Shown here: positions 53,199-61,465 of the stretch, piece after piece | Layout: each line of letters starts with the position of its first letter | How positions within the stretch are numbered: the stretch's first letter is position 1 | Origin: Candidatus Saccharibacteria bacterium CG_4_10_14_0_2_um_filter_52_9 | GTDB lineage: Bacteria; Actinomycetota; Acidimicrobiia; Acidimicrobiales; RAAP-2 | Length of the DNA: 64,000 nucleotides | Direction: 5' to 3' | Assembly: GCA_903970515.1 (NCBI GenBank) | Contig: CAJCJA010000037.1 | Span: 22,281 to 86,280 of the forward strand | Made by a program: the position numbers and the translations under genes | Notes under the pieces: model-generated | Databases searched by the model: none | What the model was told of the DNA's origin: nothing | What the model saw: the letters and a program-made list of their open reading frames with translations, nothing else

Positions 53199-53735
53199 CT
53201 ACGCGTTCTGATCGAGGCCCGCCTCTTTCAACCACTTCCAGTGCATGGCCGCGTGGTCGGCGTTGGCGCCGAGAACGCCGCCAAGTGTGCCATCCGCCCA
53301 CGGAGCTCCTTCGAGGGGTTCGTCAAGTTGTTGATCAGTGAGTTCACCCAGTAGACGCAAACTCTCGCTGCGGGCGACCCCGGTGAGAGCGACGATCTGG
53401 GTTAATTCGTCGTCGTGATGGGTGCGCTGGAACTCTTCGTTCGAGGCGTGGACGATCTGGAAGATCTCCTCACGGCTTCTCGGCTCGCCGTTCGAGCCGG
53501 TGAGAAGTCCAACGGGATTCTGGTGACCTGACACGTGACGTCGGATCATCGTGGCAAAGGTCGTCTCGATGAGTGCGAGGTGGGAGAAATGATCGAGCGC
53601 ATTCCATTGGCTGTGCGGGTCGTGCTCACTGGTGGTGATGGGGCGTCGCAATTGCTCCGGCGTCAATTTCTGGAAGTTCGCGAGTAGCAAGTTTCTGCTC
53701 GCGTTGAGCTTCGATTCGATCTCGATTCTCTTCAC
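53199..53735 (-). CDS. DinB-family protein
   Basis: A 178-residue helical protein with DinB ligands: His in WNALDHFSHLALIE and the C-terminal NADHAAMHWKWL. It matches the ClbS/DfsB-like or general DinB superfamily; activity unknown. GTG 53735 has GGGGAGA eight bases ahead; GTG 53750 in frame is less likely. It has no sequence link to the DinB protein at 17625 beyond the fold. Confidence 0.83.
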   Translation of the reverse strand: MKRIEIESKLNASRNLLLANFQKLTPEQLRRPITTSEHDPHSQWNALDHFSHLALIETTFATMIRRHVSGHQNPVGLLTGSNGEPRSREEIFQIVHASNEEFQRTHHDDELTQIVALTGVARSESLRLLGELTDQQLDEPLEGAPWADGTLGGVLGANADHAAMHWKWLKEAGLDQNA

Positions 53736-53899
53736 TGATGTTCTCCCCACTTACGTGCCCGTTTCGACCCGAGGTGAATTGTACGCCGCAGGTTCGTTGA
53801 ACGTCAGACTCCCCTACGTCCGGTTTGTCGAACCCTGAACCACGAATCTACGTTTCGTCGCAGTCGAGCGCGGGTGCTTCGTCGCCAAACGTAACAGTC

Positions 53900-54331
53900 C
53901 TAGAGTGCGGCACCCGCGAGGAGTAGTTCCACGTCGATATTCCCACGGGTGGCGTTCGAATAAGGACAGACCGTGTGCGCCTCCTCGATGAGCGCCACCG
54001 CGATGTCGCGATCAGTAATTGACGCAAGTGTCACGTCCAAGGTGACCGCCAACTTAAAGCCTCCCTCGCCGTTAGGAAGAAGACTTACCTTTGAGTCAAT
54101 GGCGACGTCGCCGGCCTCGGTGTGACGTCGACGTGCGACGTTCATCAGCGCGCTCTCGAAACAGGCGGCGTATCCGACGGCGAAGAGTTCCTCGGGATTC
54201 GTTCCTCCGCCCGCACCACCCATTTCCGTCGGAATACGAAGATCAACATCGAGTTGCTTGTCCGTGGTTTGACCGTGACCGTCGCGCCCACCGGTGACGT
54301 GCGCTTGCGCCGTGTAGAGAACTTTTGCCAT
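53900..54331 (-). CDS. ohr: Organic hydroperoxide resistance protein (Ohr)
   Basis: Thiol peroxidase of 143 residues that reduces organic hydroperoxides. Both catalytic cysteines are present, in GYAACFESAL and VCPYSNATRGNI, as is the catalytic Glu region (GTNPEELFAVG). ATG 54331 follows GGAGCC; the frame opens 14 codons earlier without support. No OhrR-like gene is directly beside it. Confidence 0.94.
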   Translation of the reverse strand: MAKVLYTAQAHVTGGRDGHGQTTDKQLDVDLRIPTEMGGAGGGTNPEELFAVGYAACFESALMNVARRRHTEAGDVAIDSKVSLLPNGEGGFKLAVTLDVTLASITDRDIAVALIEEAHTVCPYSNATRGNIDVELLLAGAAL

Positions 54332-54441
54332 TTTGGCTCCTTGGTTGATGAAGTACGCGATCGTCGCTTTCACTCACCATATCGACGTGACCTCGAAACG
54401 TGCCGCCGGCCCGCGGGCGCAATTGCATCGCGCATTCTCTG

Positions 54442-55482
54442 TCACTGTGAATTCGATGCGCCCGCCCTCGGCTGCTGTTGGGTGATGCAATGCACCCCGC
54501 CCCCGTGAGCGAAGATCGCTCGTCCGTCGACGAGTTCGATGTGGCGACCGGGGTAGAGACGGGCGAGGATCTCAAGCGCTTCCTCGTCGCGGGGATCGTC
54601 GAACGTGCCAACCACGACGAAACCGTTGCCGACGTAGTGGTTGATATAGGAATAGTCGGTCCAGCTGCCGTCGACTTCAAGGACGGTGGGCGCGGGGATC
54701 TCGACGACGTCGATGTGATCCCCCGCTGCATCGTTGCTCGCTCGAAGCAGTCGAATGATTTCGCGCGTCACTTCGAAGTCGGGGTGAGACGGATCTCGTT
54801 GGCTGTGGGCCGCCACGACTCCGGGTCGAACGAAGGTAGCGACGATGTCAACGTGTCCGCGGGTCCCGAACGTTTCGTAGTCCCGGGTCAGGCCGCGGGG
54901 TAGCCAGATCGCGTGTGTCGTGCCGAGTTGCGCGTGAATTTCCGTTTCGACCTGTGCGCGATCCCAGTGAGGATTGCGCCGTGCGTCGAGTTGCACGGTG
55001 TCGGTCAGCAGCACGGTCCCCACGCCGTCGACGTGCAATCCACCCCCTTCGTTAGTCAGAGTGGACGGTCGAATTTCTGCACCACTTTCGTGGGCGATCT
55101 GTGCGGCGAGTTGTGCGTCACGGTCCCAATTCGCCCAATCCTGGGCGCCCCACCCGTTAAAGACCCAATCCGTCGCTCCAAGTCCCTGAGCGCTCAGTGT
55201 GAATGTCGGTCCACTGTCGCGGATCCACGCGTCGTCAATCGGTCGTTCGATCACGTCGATGCTTTCGTCGAGCAGCGCGAATGCCGACGATCTCTGACCG
55301 GGATTCGCGATCATCGTCACCGGTTCGTAGCGTGCGATGACGTTGGCGACGTTGGCCCACGCCGATCTGGCGTTGCGTAGCGTGTCCGAAGTTTCAGCTC
55401 CGAAGGTGATATTGGGAGGGGGAAACGCCATCCAGGTGCGCTCGTGGGGTTCCCACTCGCCAGGCATTCGCCACGAGCTCAT
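54442..55482 (-). CDS. aguA: Agmatine deiminase
   Basis: Converts agmatine to N-carbamoylputrescine and ammonia. A 346-residue pentein-fold enzyme of the PPADL family. Landmarks: RMPGEWEPHERTWMAFPP at the start, DSGPTFTL, NEGGGLHVDGVGTVLLTD, and the catalytic Cys332 in GGGVHCITQQQP. It is divergent from the amidase gene aguB, which carries out the next step. ATG 55482 is the start; a second ATG lies five codons in. Confidence 0.9.
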   Translation of the reverse strand: MSSWRMPGEWEPHERTWMAFPPPNITFGAETSDTLRNARSAWANVANVIARYEPVTMIANPGQRSSAFALLDESIDVIERPIDDAWIRDSGPTFTLSAQGLGATDWVFNGWGAQDWANWDRDAQLAAQIAHESGAEIRPSTLTNEGGGLHVDGVGTVLLTDTVQLDARRNPHWDRAQVETEIHAQLGTTHAIWLPRGLTRDYETFGTRGHVDIVATFVRPGVVAAHSQRDPSHPDFEVTREIIRLLRASNDAAGDHIDVVEIPAPTVLEVDGSWTDYSYINHYVGNGFVVVGTFDDPRDEEALEILARLYPGRHIELVDGRAIFAHGGGVHCITQQQPRAGASNSQ

Positions 55483-55503
55483 GCTCGCGCGATTGATGAG
55501 AAC

Positions 55504-56433
55504 ATGGTCGTCATGTTAACGATTACCAGCTTCGACGTCCCTTCGTCGCCGGCGCGCGTCAGCGATCCGACTCGTGTGCCGTTTCGAATCGGGGCAGTCC
55601 AACAGCGCTGGCATCCGGAACCCGACACCCACCTCGCCGCGCTGCGTGAGGGCGCAATCGTCGCGGCGGACCTCGGTGCCCGACTTGTGTGTTTTCAAGA
55701 ACTTACGCTCTCACGCTATTTCGCCGACGTGAAACCTGCGTCGACCCCGTCAAGCTTCGCCGAGAGCATCGATGATGGACCCACCCGAAGTTTCGCGACC
55801 CAACTCGCCGCCGACCTCGGTGTCGCGATACACATGTCGCTCTACGAACGCACGAGCGCGGATGATCCGCTTGGCTTCAATACAGCAATCGTCGTCGCGC
55901 CGGACGGGACGCTGTTGGTGCGCACGCGCAAATTGCACATTCCCGTCACCGCTGGTTACTACGAGGATCAGTACTTCCGACCGGGCCCACCCGGTCGTGA
56001 CAGCTTTCCCGTCGTCGAACTCGGCGACGGCCGGTTCGGTTTTCCCACGTGCTGGGACCAGTGGTTTCCCGAACTTGCTCGTGCGTATTCGCTAGCGGGC
56101 GCCGAGGTCCTCGTCTATCCCACGGCGATTGGCTCTGAGCCCAATCACCCCGACTTCGATACCGAGCCCCTGTGGCAACAAGTCATCACGGCCAACGGCA
56201 TCACGAATGGCACCTTCATGGTCGCGGTCAACCGGATCGGCACGGAGGGACTCCTGACCTTTTACGGGAGCTCGTTCATCTCCGACCCGTATGGACGAGT
56301 ACTCGTTCAGGCGCCACGTGACGAGTCTGCGGTGTTGGTGGCTGATCTCGACCTTGACCAACGAAGCGATTGGTTGACGTTGTTTCCATTTCTGACGACA
56401 CGGCGACCCGACGTCTACGGACCACTGGTGTAA
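55504..56433 (+). CDS. aguB: N-carbamoylputrescine amidase (nitrilase superfamily)
   Basis: Hydrolyses N-carbamoylputrescine to putrescine. The nitrilase triad is complete: Glu in CFQELTLSRYF, Lys in RTRKLHIPV and Cys in FPTCWDQWFPE. AguB-like text includes YYEDQYFRPG and YPTAIGSEP. ATG 55504 gives 309 residues with a long leader; GTG 55576 would give the usual family start (VPFRIGAVQQ) and a wider gap to aguA, so the start is uncertain. Pairing with aguA supports the assignment. Confidence 0.9.
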   Translation: MVVMLTITSFDVPSSPARVSDPTRVPFRIGAVQQRWHPEPDTHLAALREGAIVAADLGARLVCFQELTLSRYFADVKPASTPSSFAESIDDGPTRSFATQLAADLGVAIHMSLYERTSADDPLGFNTAIVVAPDGTLLVRTRKLHIPVTAGYYEDQYFRPGPPGRDSFPVVELGDGRFGFPTCWDQWFPELARAYSLAGAEVLVYPTAIGSEPNHPDFDTEPLWQQVITANGITNGTFMVAVNRIGTEGLLTFYGSSFISDPYGRVLVQAPRDESAVLVADLDLDQRSDWLTLFPFLTTRRPDVYGPLV

Positions 56434-56525
56434 CTTCGCCTTGCCCGATGACGCACAACCCCACCCCTCGGACCTCGCCGTCGACGGAAGCCCACGGGGT
56501 GGCGTGGTGAAGGGCGAGTTGACGT

Positions 56526-57107
56526 TCAAAGGGGTCGTATCGCCTCGACGTCAATCTCTATCTCGACGTCACGTGCCACACGAAGGTTGCCGCTATGCGC
56601 TTCGAGTAACGTCAACAAACCGAATTCGCGTCGACTGATCGTCGTCGTCGCGTGGAATCCCAAACGAAGATTGCCGAACGGGTCCGGCATCGCGCCCGTG
56701 AACTCGAACAGCAAGTCGACCGGCAGTGTCATGTCACGGATGGTGAGCTCACCCGTCACGATCCATTGATCCGACGGCAGTTCCGTTATCTCGCTGCTGC
56801 GAAACGTCATATGAGGGAAACGTTCCACGTCGAGGTAGTCGGGGGAGCGAAGGTCGTCGTCACGGGTGGGAAACAAGGTGTTGATGCTCTTCGTCTCAAT
56901 CGCCACTTCCACGCGCGACGTCAAGAACTCGTCATCGACGTTGATCGTGCCGGCGACGCCAGTGAACGTGCCACGGACGCGGCCGACCACGAGGTGTTGG
57001 GCGCGGAACGTGACAAAGGTGTGCACCGGATCAATCTCGAACGTGCCCGAGGGCGGAACGAGTCGATAATTCTCGGTACGAGTGATGCTGGTGAGTTGAG
57101 TCGTCAT
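56526..57107 (-). CDS. YceI-family protein
   Basis: A 193-residue lipocalin-like protein. The family pattern is visible: FEIDPVHTFVTFRAQHLVVGRVRGTF, DDDLRSPDYLDVERFPHMTFRSS and VTGELTIRDMTLPVDL. YceI proteins bind isoprenoid-type or amphiphilic lipids, often exported, but this one has no signal peptide. AAAGGAAA precedes the ATG. It lies 61 bp after the SnoaL-like gene on the same strand and is probably co-regulated with it by the MarR protein. Confidence 0.93.
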   Translation of the reverse strand: MTTQLTSITRTENYRLVPPSGTFEIDPVHTFVTFRAQHLVVGRVRGTFTGVAGTINVDDEFLTSRVEVAIETKSINTLFPTRDDDLRSPDYLDVERFPHMTFRSSEITELPSDQWIVTGELTIRDMTLPVDLLFEFTGAMPDPFGNLRLGFHATTTISRREFGLLTLLEAHSGNLRVARDVEIEIDVEAIRPL

Positions 57108-57168
57108 TGGTATTTCCTTTCGATGTGAATGCTGCTCTTACGGGTTTTCTTTGTGGACTTCTCGTGCG

Positions 57169-57621
57169 TTACTTGGCGACGTGGTCGTAGACACCGGCGC
57201 GAGCGTCGATGATCCTCTTGGGGTCCCAGAACTCGCGCATGTGCACGAGCTTTCCGTCGCGAAACGTCATCTTGTTGACGTAGACCTGCTCGTACCAATT
57301 GCCTGCGGGGGTGGGCGCATCCGAGGAGTATTCGATGAACACCGTGTCGGGTGCGCCGTCGACCGAGTAATACTTCATGTCGCGCATCGTGAGACCCTTC
57401 AAGTTCTTGTTTAGTTCGCGCACGTAGTTGACGACTTGGGCCTTCCCTTCGAAGTGTTCGGGCATGGACAGCGACGACGCGTACGGAAAGTCCATGACGA
57501 TGTCCTCGGCGTAGAGCTCGAACTGCTCCTCGCTCCCGAGCAGTCGAATGACTTTGTCCGCCAGTCGTCGGTTCGTCCCCGCGAGCTCGTGGGCATTGAA
57601 GGTGGTTGTTGCTTCGGACAT
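57169..57621 (-). CDS. SnoaL-like / NTF2-fold protein
   Basis: A 150-residue NTF2-like cone-fold protein: LLGSEEQFELYAEDIVMDFPYASS at the start, AQVVNYVRELNKNL in the middle and VNKMTFRDGKLVHMREFWDPKRI at the end. This fold includes small isomerases, cyclases and hydrolases acting on hydrophobic compounds. GAGGAG precedes the ATG. It is divergent from marR across a 155-bp gap with clear operator palindromes. Confidence 0.88.
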   Translation of the reverse strand: MSEATTTFNAHELAGTNRRLADKVIRLLGSEEQFELYAEDIVMDFPYASSLSMPEHFEGKAQVVNYVRELNKNLKGLTMRDMKYYSVDGAPDTVFIEYSSDAPTPAGNWYEQVYVNKMTFRDGKLVHMREFWDPKRIIDARAGVYDHVAK

Positions 57622-57710
57622 GATGCTTCTCCTCTTTTGATGGGCGGCTAGGGGACCGCGATGGTTTCGGGGTGATGCGTCACAATCGAGCCCGTCTTCC
57701 TGCCGATTAT

Positions 57711-57773
57711 GAGTTGATACATCAACTCAATATATCATCTTGAGATGACATGTCAACTGATTCTGGATAGAAT
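57711..57773. promoter_or_regulatory. MarR operator cluster and marR promoter
   Basis: Three palindromes lie between the divergent SnoaL-like and marR genes: GAGTTGATACATCAACTC (57711-57728, fully symmetric), TCATCT-tg-AGATGA (57735-57748) and TGACATGTCA (57746-57755). ATGACA (57745-57750), 17 bases and TAGAAT (57768-57773) form a marR promoter whose -35 is inside the palindromes. Its start point would fall at about the GTG, so the mRNA may be leaderless. Confidence 0.7.
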
Positions 57774-57776
57774 TTT

Positions 57777-58238
57777 GTGGTGGCCGAGGCACCCAGTTTC
57801 GATGAAGAAAAGAACGAGGCATGGCACGCGTTCATGCAGATGCACGAGTTACTGGGCGCACGTCTGGAACAGGAACTTCAGGCGAGTTCACGCTTATCCA
57901 ATGCTGATTTCACGATTCTCGTCGTTCTCTCCGAGTCACCGGAGCGTCGGTGCCGCGTGTTCGAGATGGGTCGCATCATCGGATGGGAAAAGAGTCGATT
58001 GCATCATCAACTCACGCGAATGTGCACGCGCGGACTCGTTCGCCGCGAGGCCGACCCCGATTCACCACGCGGAATTTTTGCGGTTTTGACCGATAAGGGC
58101 TACGAAGCGATCGTCAATGCGGCACCCTCGCACAATGACGAAGTCCAGCGCCTCTTCTTTGACAAGATCACGGAACAACAGGTTCGACAGCTTCGAACGA
58201 TCTCCCAGCGCGTTCTCGAAGATCTGTTAGGCGATTAG
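57777..58238 (+). CDS. MarR-family transcriptional regulator
   Basis: A 153-residue regulator with a central winged helix: LSNADFTILVVLSESPERRCRVFEMGRIIGWEKSRLHHQLTRMCTRGLVRRE, then a wing containing PRGIFAVLTDKG. GTG codons at 57777 and 57780 can both start; the promoter position favours a leaderless message. Its stop shares TTAG with the stop of the convergent VOC gene. Operator copies upstream of the SnoaL-like and VOC genes mark its likely regulon. Confidence 0.92.
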   Translation: MVAEAPSFDEEKNEAWHAFMQMHELLGARLEQELQASSRLSNADFTILVVLSESPERRCRVFEMGRIIGWEKSRLHHQLTRMCTRGLVRREADPDSPRGIFAVLTDKGYEAIVNAAPSHNDEVQRLFFDKITEQQVRQLRTISQRVLEDLLGD

Positions 58239-58687
58239 AGGCGCAGAGGCTTCACCGGCGCCACTATGAGACTCGGGTCCGAACGCCAGTCAATCCCTTC
58301 GACGTCAATGTAGAGTTCGATTTCGTTGCCGTCAGGGTCCTCGATGTAGAGACTGTGGCTAATGGTGTGATCGCTCATTCCATTGACCTTCACGCCTGCG
58401 TCGTTAAGTCGACGCAGCGCGTCGCGCAAGTCATCGTCGGTGTCGCCGATCTTGAGACCGAAGTGATAGAGACCAACGTGGCGACCGCTCGGTAACGGCG
58501 CGGCACTTTCGCCTACTTCGATGAGGAGAAGTTCGTGATGGGTCCTGCCCGAGGAGAACGCCGCAATCGGCACACCCTGTCTCGCCGGGATGACGACGTC
58601 CCATCCGAGAACGTCGCCGTAGAACGACGCCGACTTCTCCAAGTTGCTGACGTACAAAACGAGGTGTCCTAGTTCCTTGACCTGCAT
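58235..58687 (-). CDS. VOC family dioxygenase-like protein
   Basis: A 150-residue protein close to catechol 2,3-dioxygenases. Metal-ligand positions fit His at LGHLVLYVSN, His in GLYHFGLKIG and Glu in GNEIELYID; the segment HSLYIEDPDGNEIELY is typical of extradiol enzymes. ATG 58687 has GGAG six bases ahead; the frame runs 36 codons further without support. An exact copy of the 16-base MarR operator lies 42 bp upstream, so it is probably in that regulon. Confidence 0.88.
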   Translation of the reverse strand: MQVKELGHLVLYVSNLEKSASFYGDVLGWDVVIPARQGVPIAAFSSGRTHHELLLIEVGESAAPLPSGRHVGLYHFGLKIGDTDDDLRDALRRLNDAGVKVNGMSDHTISHSLYIEDPDGNEIELYIDVEGIDWRSDPSLIVAPVKPLRL

Positions 58688-58728
58688 GAATGCTCCTTCA
58701 AACGTCGCCGAGGTTACTTGGACCTTCG

Positions 58729-58744
58729 GTTGATGTATCAACTC
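58729..58744 (-). promoter_or_regulatory. Second copy of the MarR operator
   Basis: GTTGATGTATCAACTC is the exact reverse complement of 57711-57726 (GAGTTGATACATCAAC), and its 14-base core is palindromic. On the minus strand TATGAT, a possible -10, lies just ahead of it, so a bound repressor would sit near the VOC transcription start. Confidence 0.7.
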
Positions 58745-58837
58745 ATCATAATGACTTCGGATGGCGGACGATTCGCTTGATCGAGTCGTATCCACCTTTG
58801 TTGACGCCTCGCCCCCGATGCTTTAGGGATCCTCGTC

Positions 58838-59818
58838 GTGCCTACTGTGTCAAAGGTGAACGACGACCCGCGCTTACGCCCATTCGTTCAGTCACTCGAA
58901 ACAGCACCCTTGGGCGACGACGACTTGATCCGATTCCGCCCTGATAACGGTGACAATGGCGTGGCGGCGAAGGTTCAATCCTCCGAACTCTACGACGATG
59001 AGGCGAGAGCAACGTTGCGCACACTTCTGACGAGTCCGGCCAAAGAGACGCTGAACTGCTTCGCCCGACGTCGAATTCTCCTAGGGCGACGCACCGCGAA
59101 CGTGAACTACTTTCACCAAGCGATCTCGGCGTACTCGATTCTGTCGAAGGTGAACGACGTGCCGTGGAACACGTGGTTCTTGGCGGCGCTCTTGCTTGGT
59201 GAATACGGCAACGACCGTGACGTCGTGAATCTTTTCGGCGGACCAGCGACGCCCGGCGGCAGCCTCTGTCGGTCGCTCCAAGAGTCAATAGCGAACGGTG
59301 GCTCACTGGAAATGTGTCACCTACGAGAGGTGAACACTACCTACGGCACGGGGATGGTCGAGCTCCCTCTGCCCCACGATGTCGCCGCTCGCGGTTGGCT
59401 AAGGGCGCCGGTCATCGATAGAGATGATGCCGTGTACTCGCCAAAGTCAAACCTGGCGCAGTTGGCGGTCGATATCGCGGACGGGCTCGATCAGCTCGAA
59501 GGAACCCACACCACGGCGCTCGAATTTTCGCGCCTCTCGACCGGCGCGACGCCATTCGTTCCGACATTGGGCTGTCTGCATTGTTGCGCCAAAAGAGGAA
59601 ACTCCACGTTCGACGTCTACGTGGCGGAACTCGAGTCCGCCTCTGACGCACGGCGACTCGCAACGGAGGTCCCGGACGAAGAAGGAGTTGCGGCATCAAA
59701 TGGCACCAACGTGGTCCTGTTCCTGGCGCAACCAAACTTTGACGATGGTGCGGACACGCCGATACCAGAGACAGCGACGCTTGCCGCACTCGCCCAGGAT
59801 GTTCTCTCACGAGCCTGA
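58838..59818 (+). CDS. Hypothetical protein
   Basis: A 326-residue protein I do not recognise. It is probably cytoplasmic with no membrane segment. Features: a helical middle (LNCFARRRILLGRRTANVNYF, then AISAYSILSKVNDVPWNTWFLAALLLGEYG), an acidic N-terminus, and a cysteine cluster GCLHCCAKRG near residue 245 that could bind metal or be redox-active. Codon use matches neighbours and GTG 58838 starts it. No operon partner. Confidence 0.7.
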   Translation: MPTVSKVNDDPRLRPFVQSLETAPLGDDDLIRFRPDNGDNGVAAKVQSSELYDDEARATLRTLLTSPAKETLNCFARRRILLGRRTANVNYFHQAISAYSILSKVNDVPWNTWFLAALLLGEYGNDRDVVNLFGGPATPGGSLCRSLQESIANGGSLEMCHLREVNTTYGTGMVELPLPHDVAARGWLRAPVIDRDDAVYSPKSNLAQLAVDIADGLDQLEGTHTTALEFSRLSTGATPFVPTLGCLHCCAKRGNSTFDVYVAELESASDARRLATEVPDEEGVAASNGTNVVLFLAQPNFDDGADTPIPETATLAALAQDVLSRA

Positions 59819-60145
59819 TGTCGGTTCCGATCGCGTTGGACTGATTTTCTAGTCGGCTATCGACGTCGCAGGGGTTTTGAGCATCTATTGGTGCGCTGCA
59901 AAGAAATTCGGTCAGGAGAGGTTCGAGCGTCGAAGGGGCCCGACTCCATGTTCCCTCTGAGCGACTCGGCGATGTCCATCGAGAATGGCGCGATTTCAAT
60001 GGTTACGTCGAGCTCGTCAGGGTCACGCACCACATTCTTGGTGTATTAATCACCACCTCTTCGGACCACACGAGTCACCGCTCCTCGATTCGCTGAGCGT
60101 CATCAATGACGACGGAGTCGATCGCCATCGAGCAACGCGACCAAC
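59819..60145. other. Gene-free stretch
   Basis: No supported gene. A short minus-strand frame (about 55 codons) contains the protein-like stretch VTIEIAPFSMDIAESLRGN but has an upstream stop and no ribosome site; it may be a gene remnant. No terminator or repeat found. Confidence 0.5.
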
Positions 60146-60460
60146 CTATTTCTTCTTCGGCGTAGGAAGTGCAGCAGTCGTGACCTCAATGAGTTTCGTG
60201 ATCCACTCTCGGTCGTTTAACTTCACCGAAGAAATCTTGAGTGCGAGTTTTGCTCCGGGATATGGCGACACCTGAGCGATTCGCCCGGCCAGTCCCCTTC
60301 CCTCCTCGGTGATCTTCACGAAGAGTGTGTCATCGCAGATCAGACCGAACATCTTACCTTTGAAATAGAGTCCGTATTCGCCAAACATGGGCTTCGCGTT
60401 CACATTGAGTGGCTGAAGTTTCTCGAGGATGTTCTCGACAAATTCTTTCCTAGTGGTCAT
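60146..60460 (-). CDS. TfoX N-terminal domain protein
   Basis: A 104-residue protein made only of the TfoX_N domain: NAKPMFGEYGLYFKGKMFGLICDDTLFVKI, then YPGAKLALKISSVKL. Full TfoX (Sxy) activates competence genes in proteobacteria; stand-alone N domains in other bacteria have unknown roles. ATG 60460 gives a normal start although no ribosome site is seen, so a leaderless message is possible. The C-terminus ends in KKK. Confidence 0.85.
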   Translation of the reverse strand: MTTRKEFVENILEKLQPLNVNAKPMFGEYGLYFKGKMFGLICDDTLFVKITEEGRGLAGRIAQVSPYPGAKLALKISSVKLNDREWITKLIEVTTAALPTPKKK

Positions 60461-60701
60461 AGGAGAAGAATAGAAGTCTCGGAGTGCGAGGTTCTTGACC
60501 CGACCGAAATCAATCTCGAAATCTACGACCAACTATTGGGAGGGCCGATTGACGACATGACCTGTGCCAATCGAGAAAACAATTCACTCTGTGGTGTCGC
60601 GTCATCAAGAAGTTGCCTCGGCGGTGATCCAACGTGGCTCACCTACGTCGAAGCGCGACATCCCGGGGAAGGACGACTAATTGCCAACGTCTGTTGTACT
60701 T

Positions 60702-60857
60702 CTAGTAGTAGTGACGTCTTCCGCCGACCATGCGACCCATTGAGCCCAACACCCATAGCACCACGCCGACGATGAAAAAGATCACTCCGACCGTCCATAG
60801 GAATGGCAGGGCAAGAATAAATCCAATCAACATTAAAACCACTCCGAAGATAATCAT
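60702..60857 (-). CDS. Small membrane protein (DUF6131-like), 51 residues
   Basis: Starts MIIFGVVLMLIGFILAL, has a second hydrophobic stretch (TVGVIFFIVGVVLWVLG) and ends GRMVGGRRHYY. Two membrane helices and a basic tail fit small actinobacterial DUF6131 proteins, whose role is unknown. A strong ribosome site (GAGGAG) lies seven bases before the ATG at 60857. Confidence 0.8.
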   Translation of the reverse strand: MIIFGVVLMLIGFILALPFLWTVGVIFFIVGVVLWVLGSMGRMVGGRRHYY

Positions 60858-61465
60858 TGCTCACTCCTCTTGTCAGTTGATTCGGTCATATCGCTCAAAT
60901 TGAATCTGCACGTGTGGTCAATCGGGCCGCCAAAGGTCCCGCGAGAAAGGCACGACATGGCGAAAGTACGAGGTACTAGTCCCGGTAAACGCATCACACT
61001 TCTCCTTGCTATGCCCGGACTCAACGTCCGGTGCGGCTGTAGCAGGATCTGGGCTATTCGGTACTTCCACCGTAACTCTCCTTGGGATTTTTCGAGCGAT
61101 GGCGTGCAATCAGCTGATTCTTTCTCCAACAACGCCAGTCCGGAGATGAATCAACCACCGGCGCATTACGGAAAAGCAAAGTTTTCAGCCATTTGTCGAG
61201 CCCTTATCGGTTGTCCCTACCGAACTTTGAATTCAGTGGCGAGATTCCCCGACTCACCCTTATTCAGGAATAGGGGGAAATCGGACCTTTTCAATGCGTG
61301 GCGCTTACGTTTGTAGCGCAATGTCTGAGTGAGTGATTTTCAAGAGAGAGCTTCTCATTTTTCATGAAATTCTGTTCGCCACGTTCGGGTAGCCAATAAT
61401 AATTTCGACCATGATGGATTGTCTATCGTGCTGTTGTCACGAATGGAAGTACGGAGGGAGACATC
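60858..61465. other. Gene-poor, AT-richer stretch
   Basis: About 600 bp without a supported gene. A plus-strand frame of 148 codons (60870-61316) has a poor start and odd composition; an opposite frame is no better. Base composition is visibly lower in GC than the flanks, especially 61320-61420. It may be degraded or acquired DNA. Confidence 0.55.

Noticed and set aside
59412..59999. Minus-strand 195-codon frame
   Set aside because: Mostly antisense to the 58838-59818 gene, low-complexity Arg/Ser composition typical of a shadow frame.
60870..61316. Plus-strand 148-codon frame
   Set aside because: TTG start, no ribosome site, unusual composition with many Arg/Ser/Cys, no family pattern.
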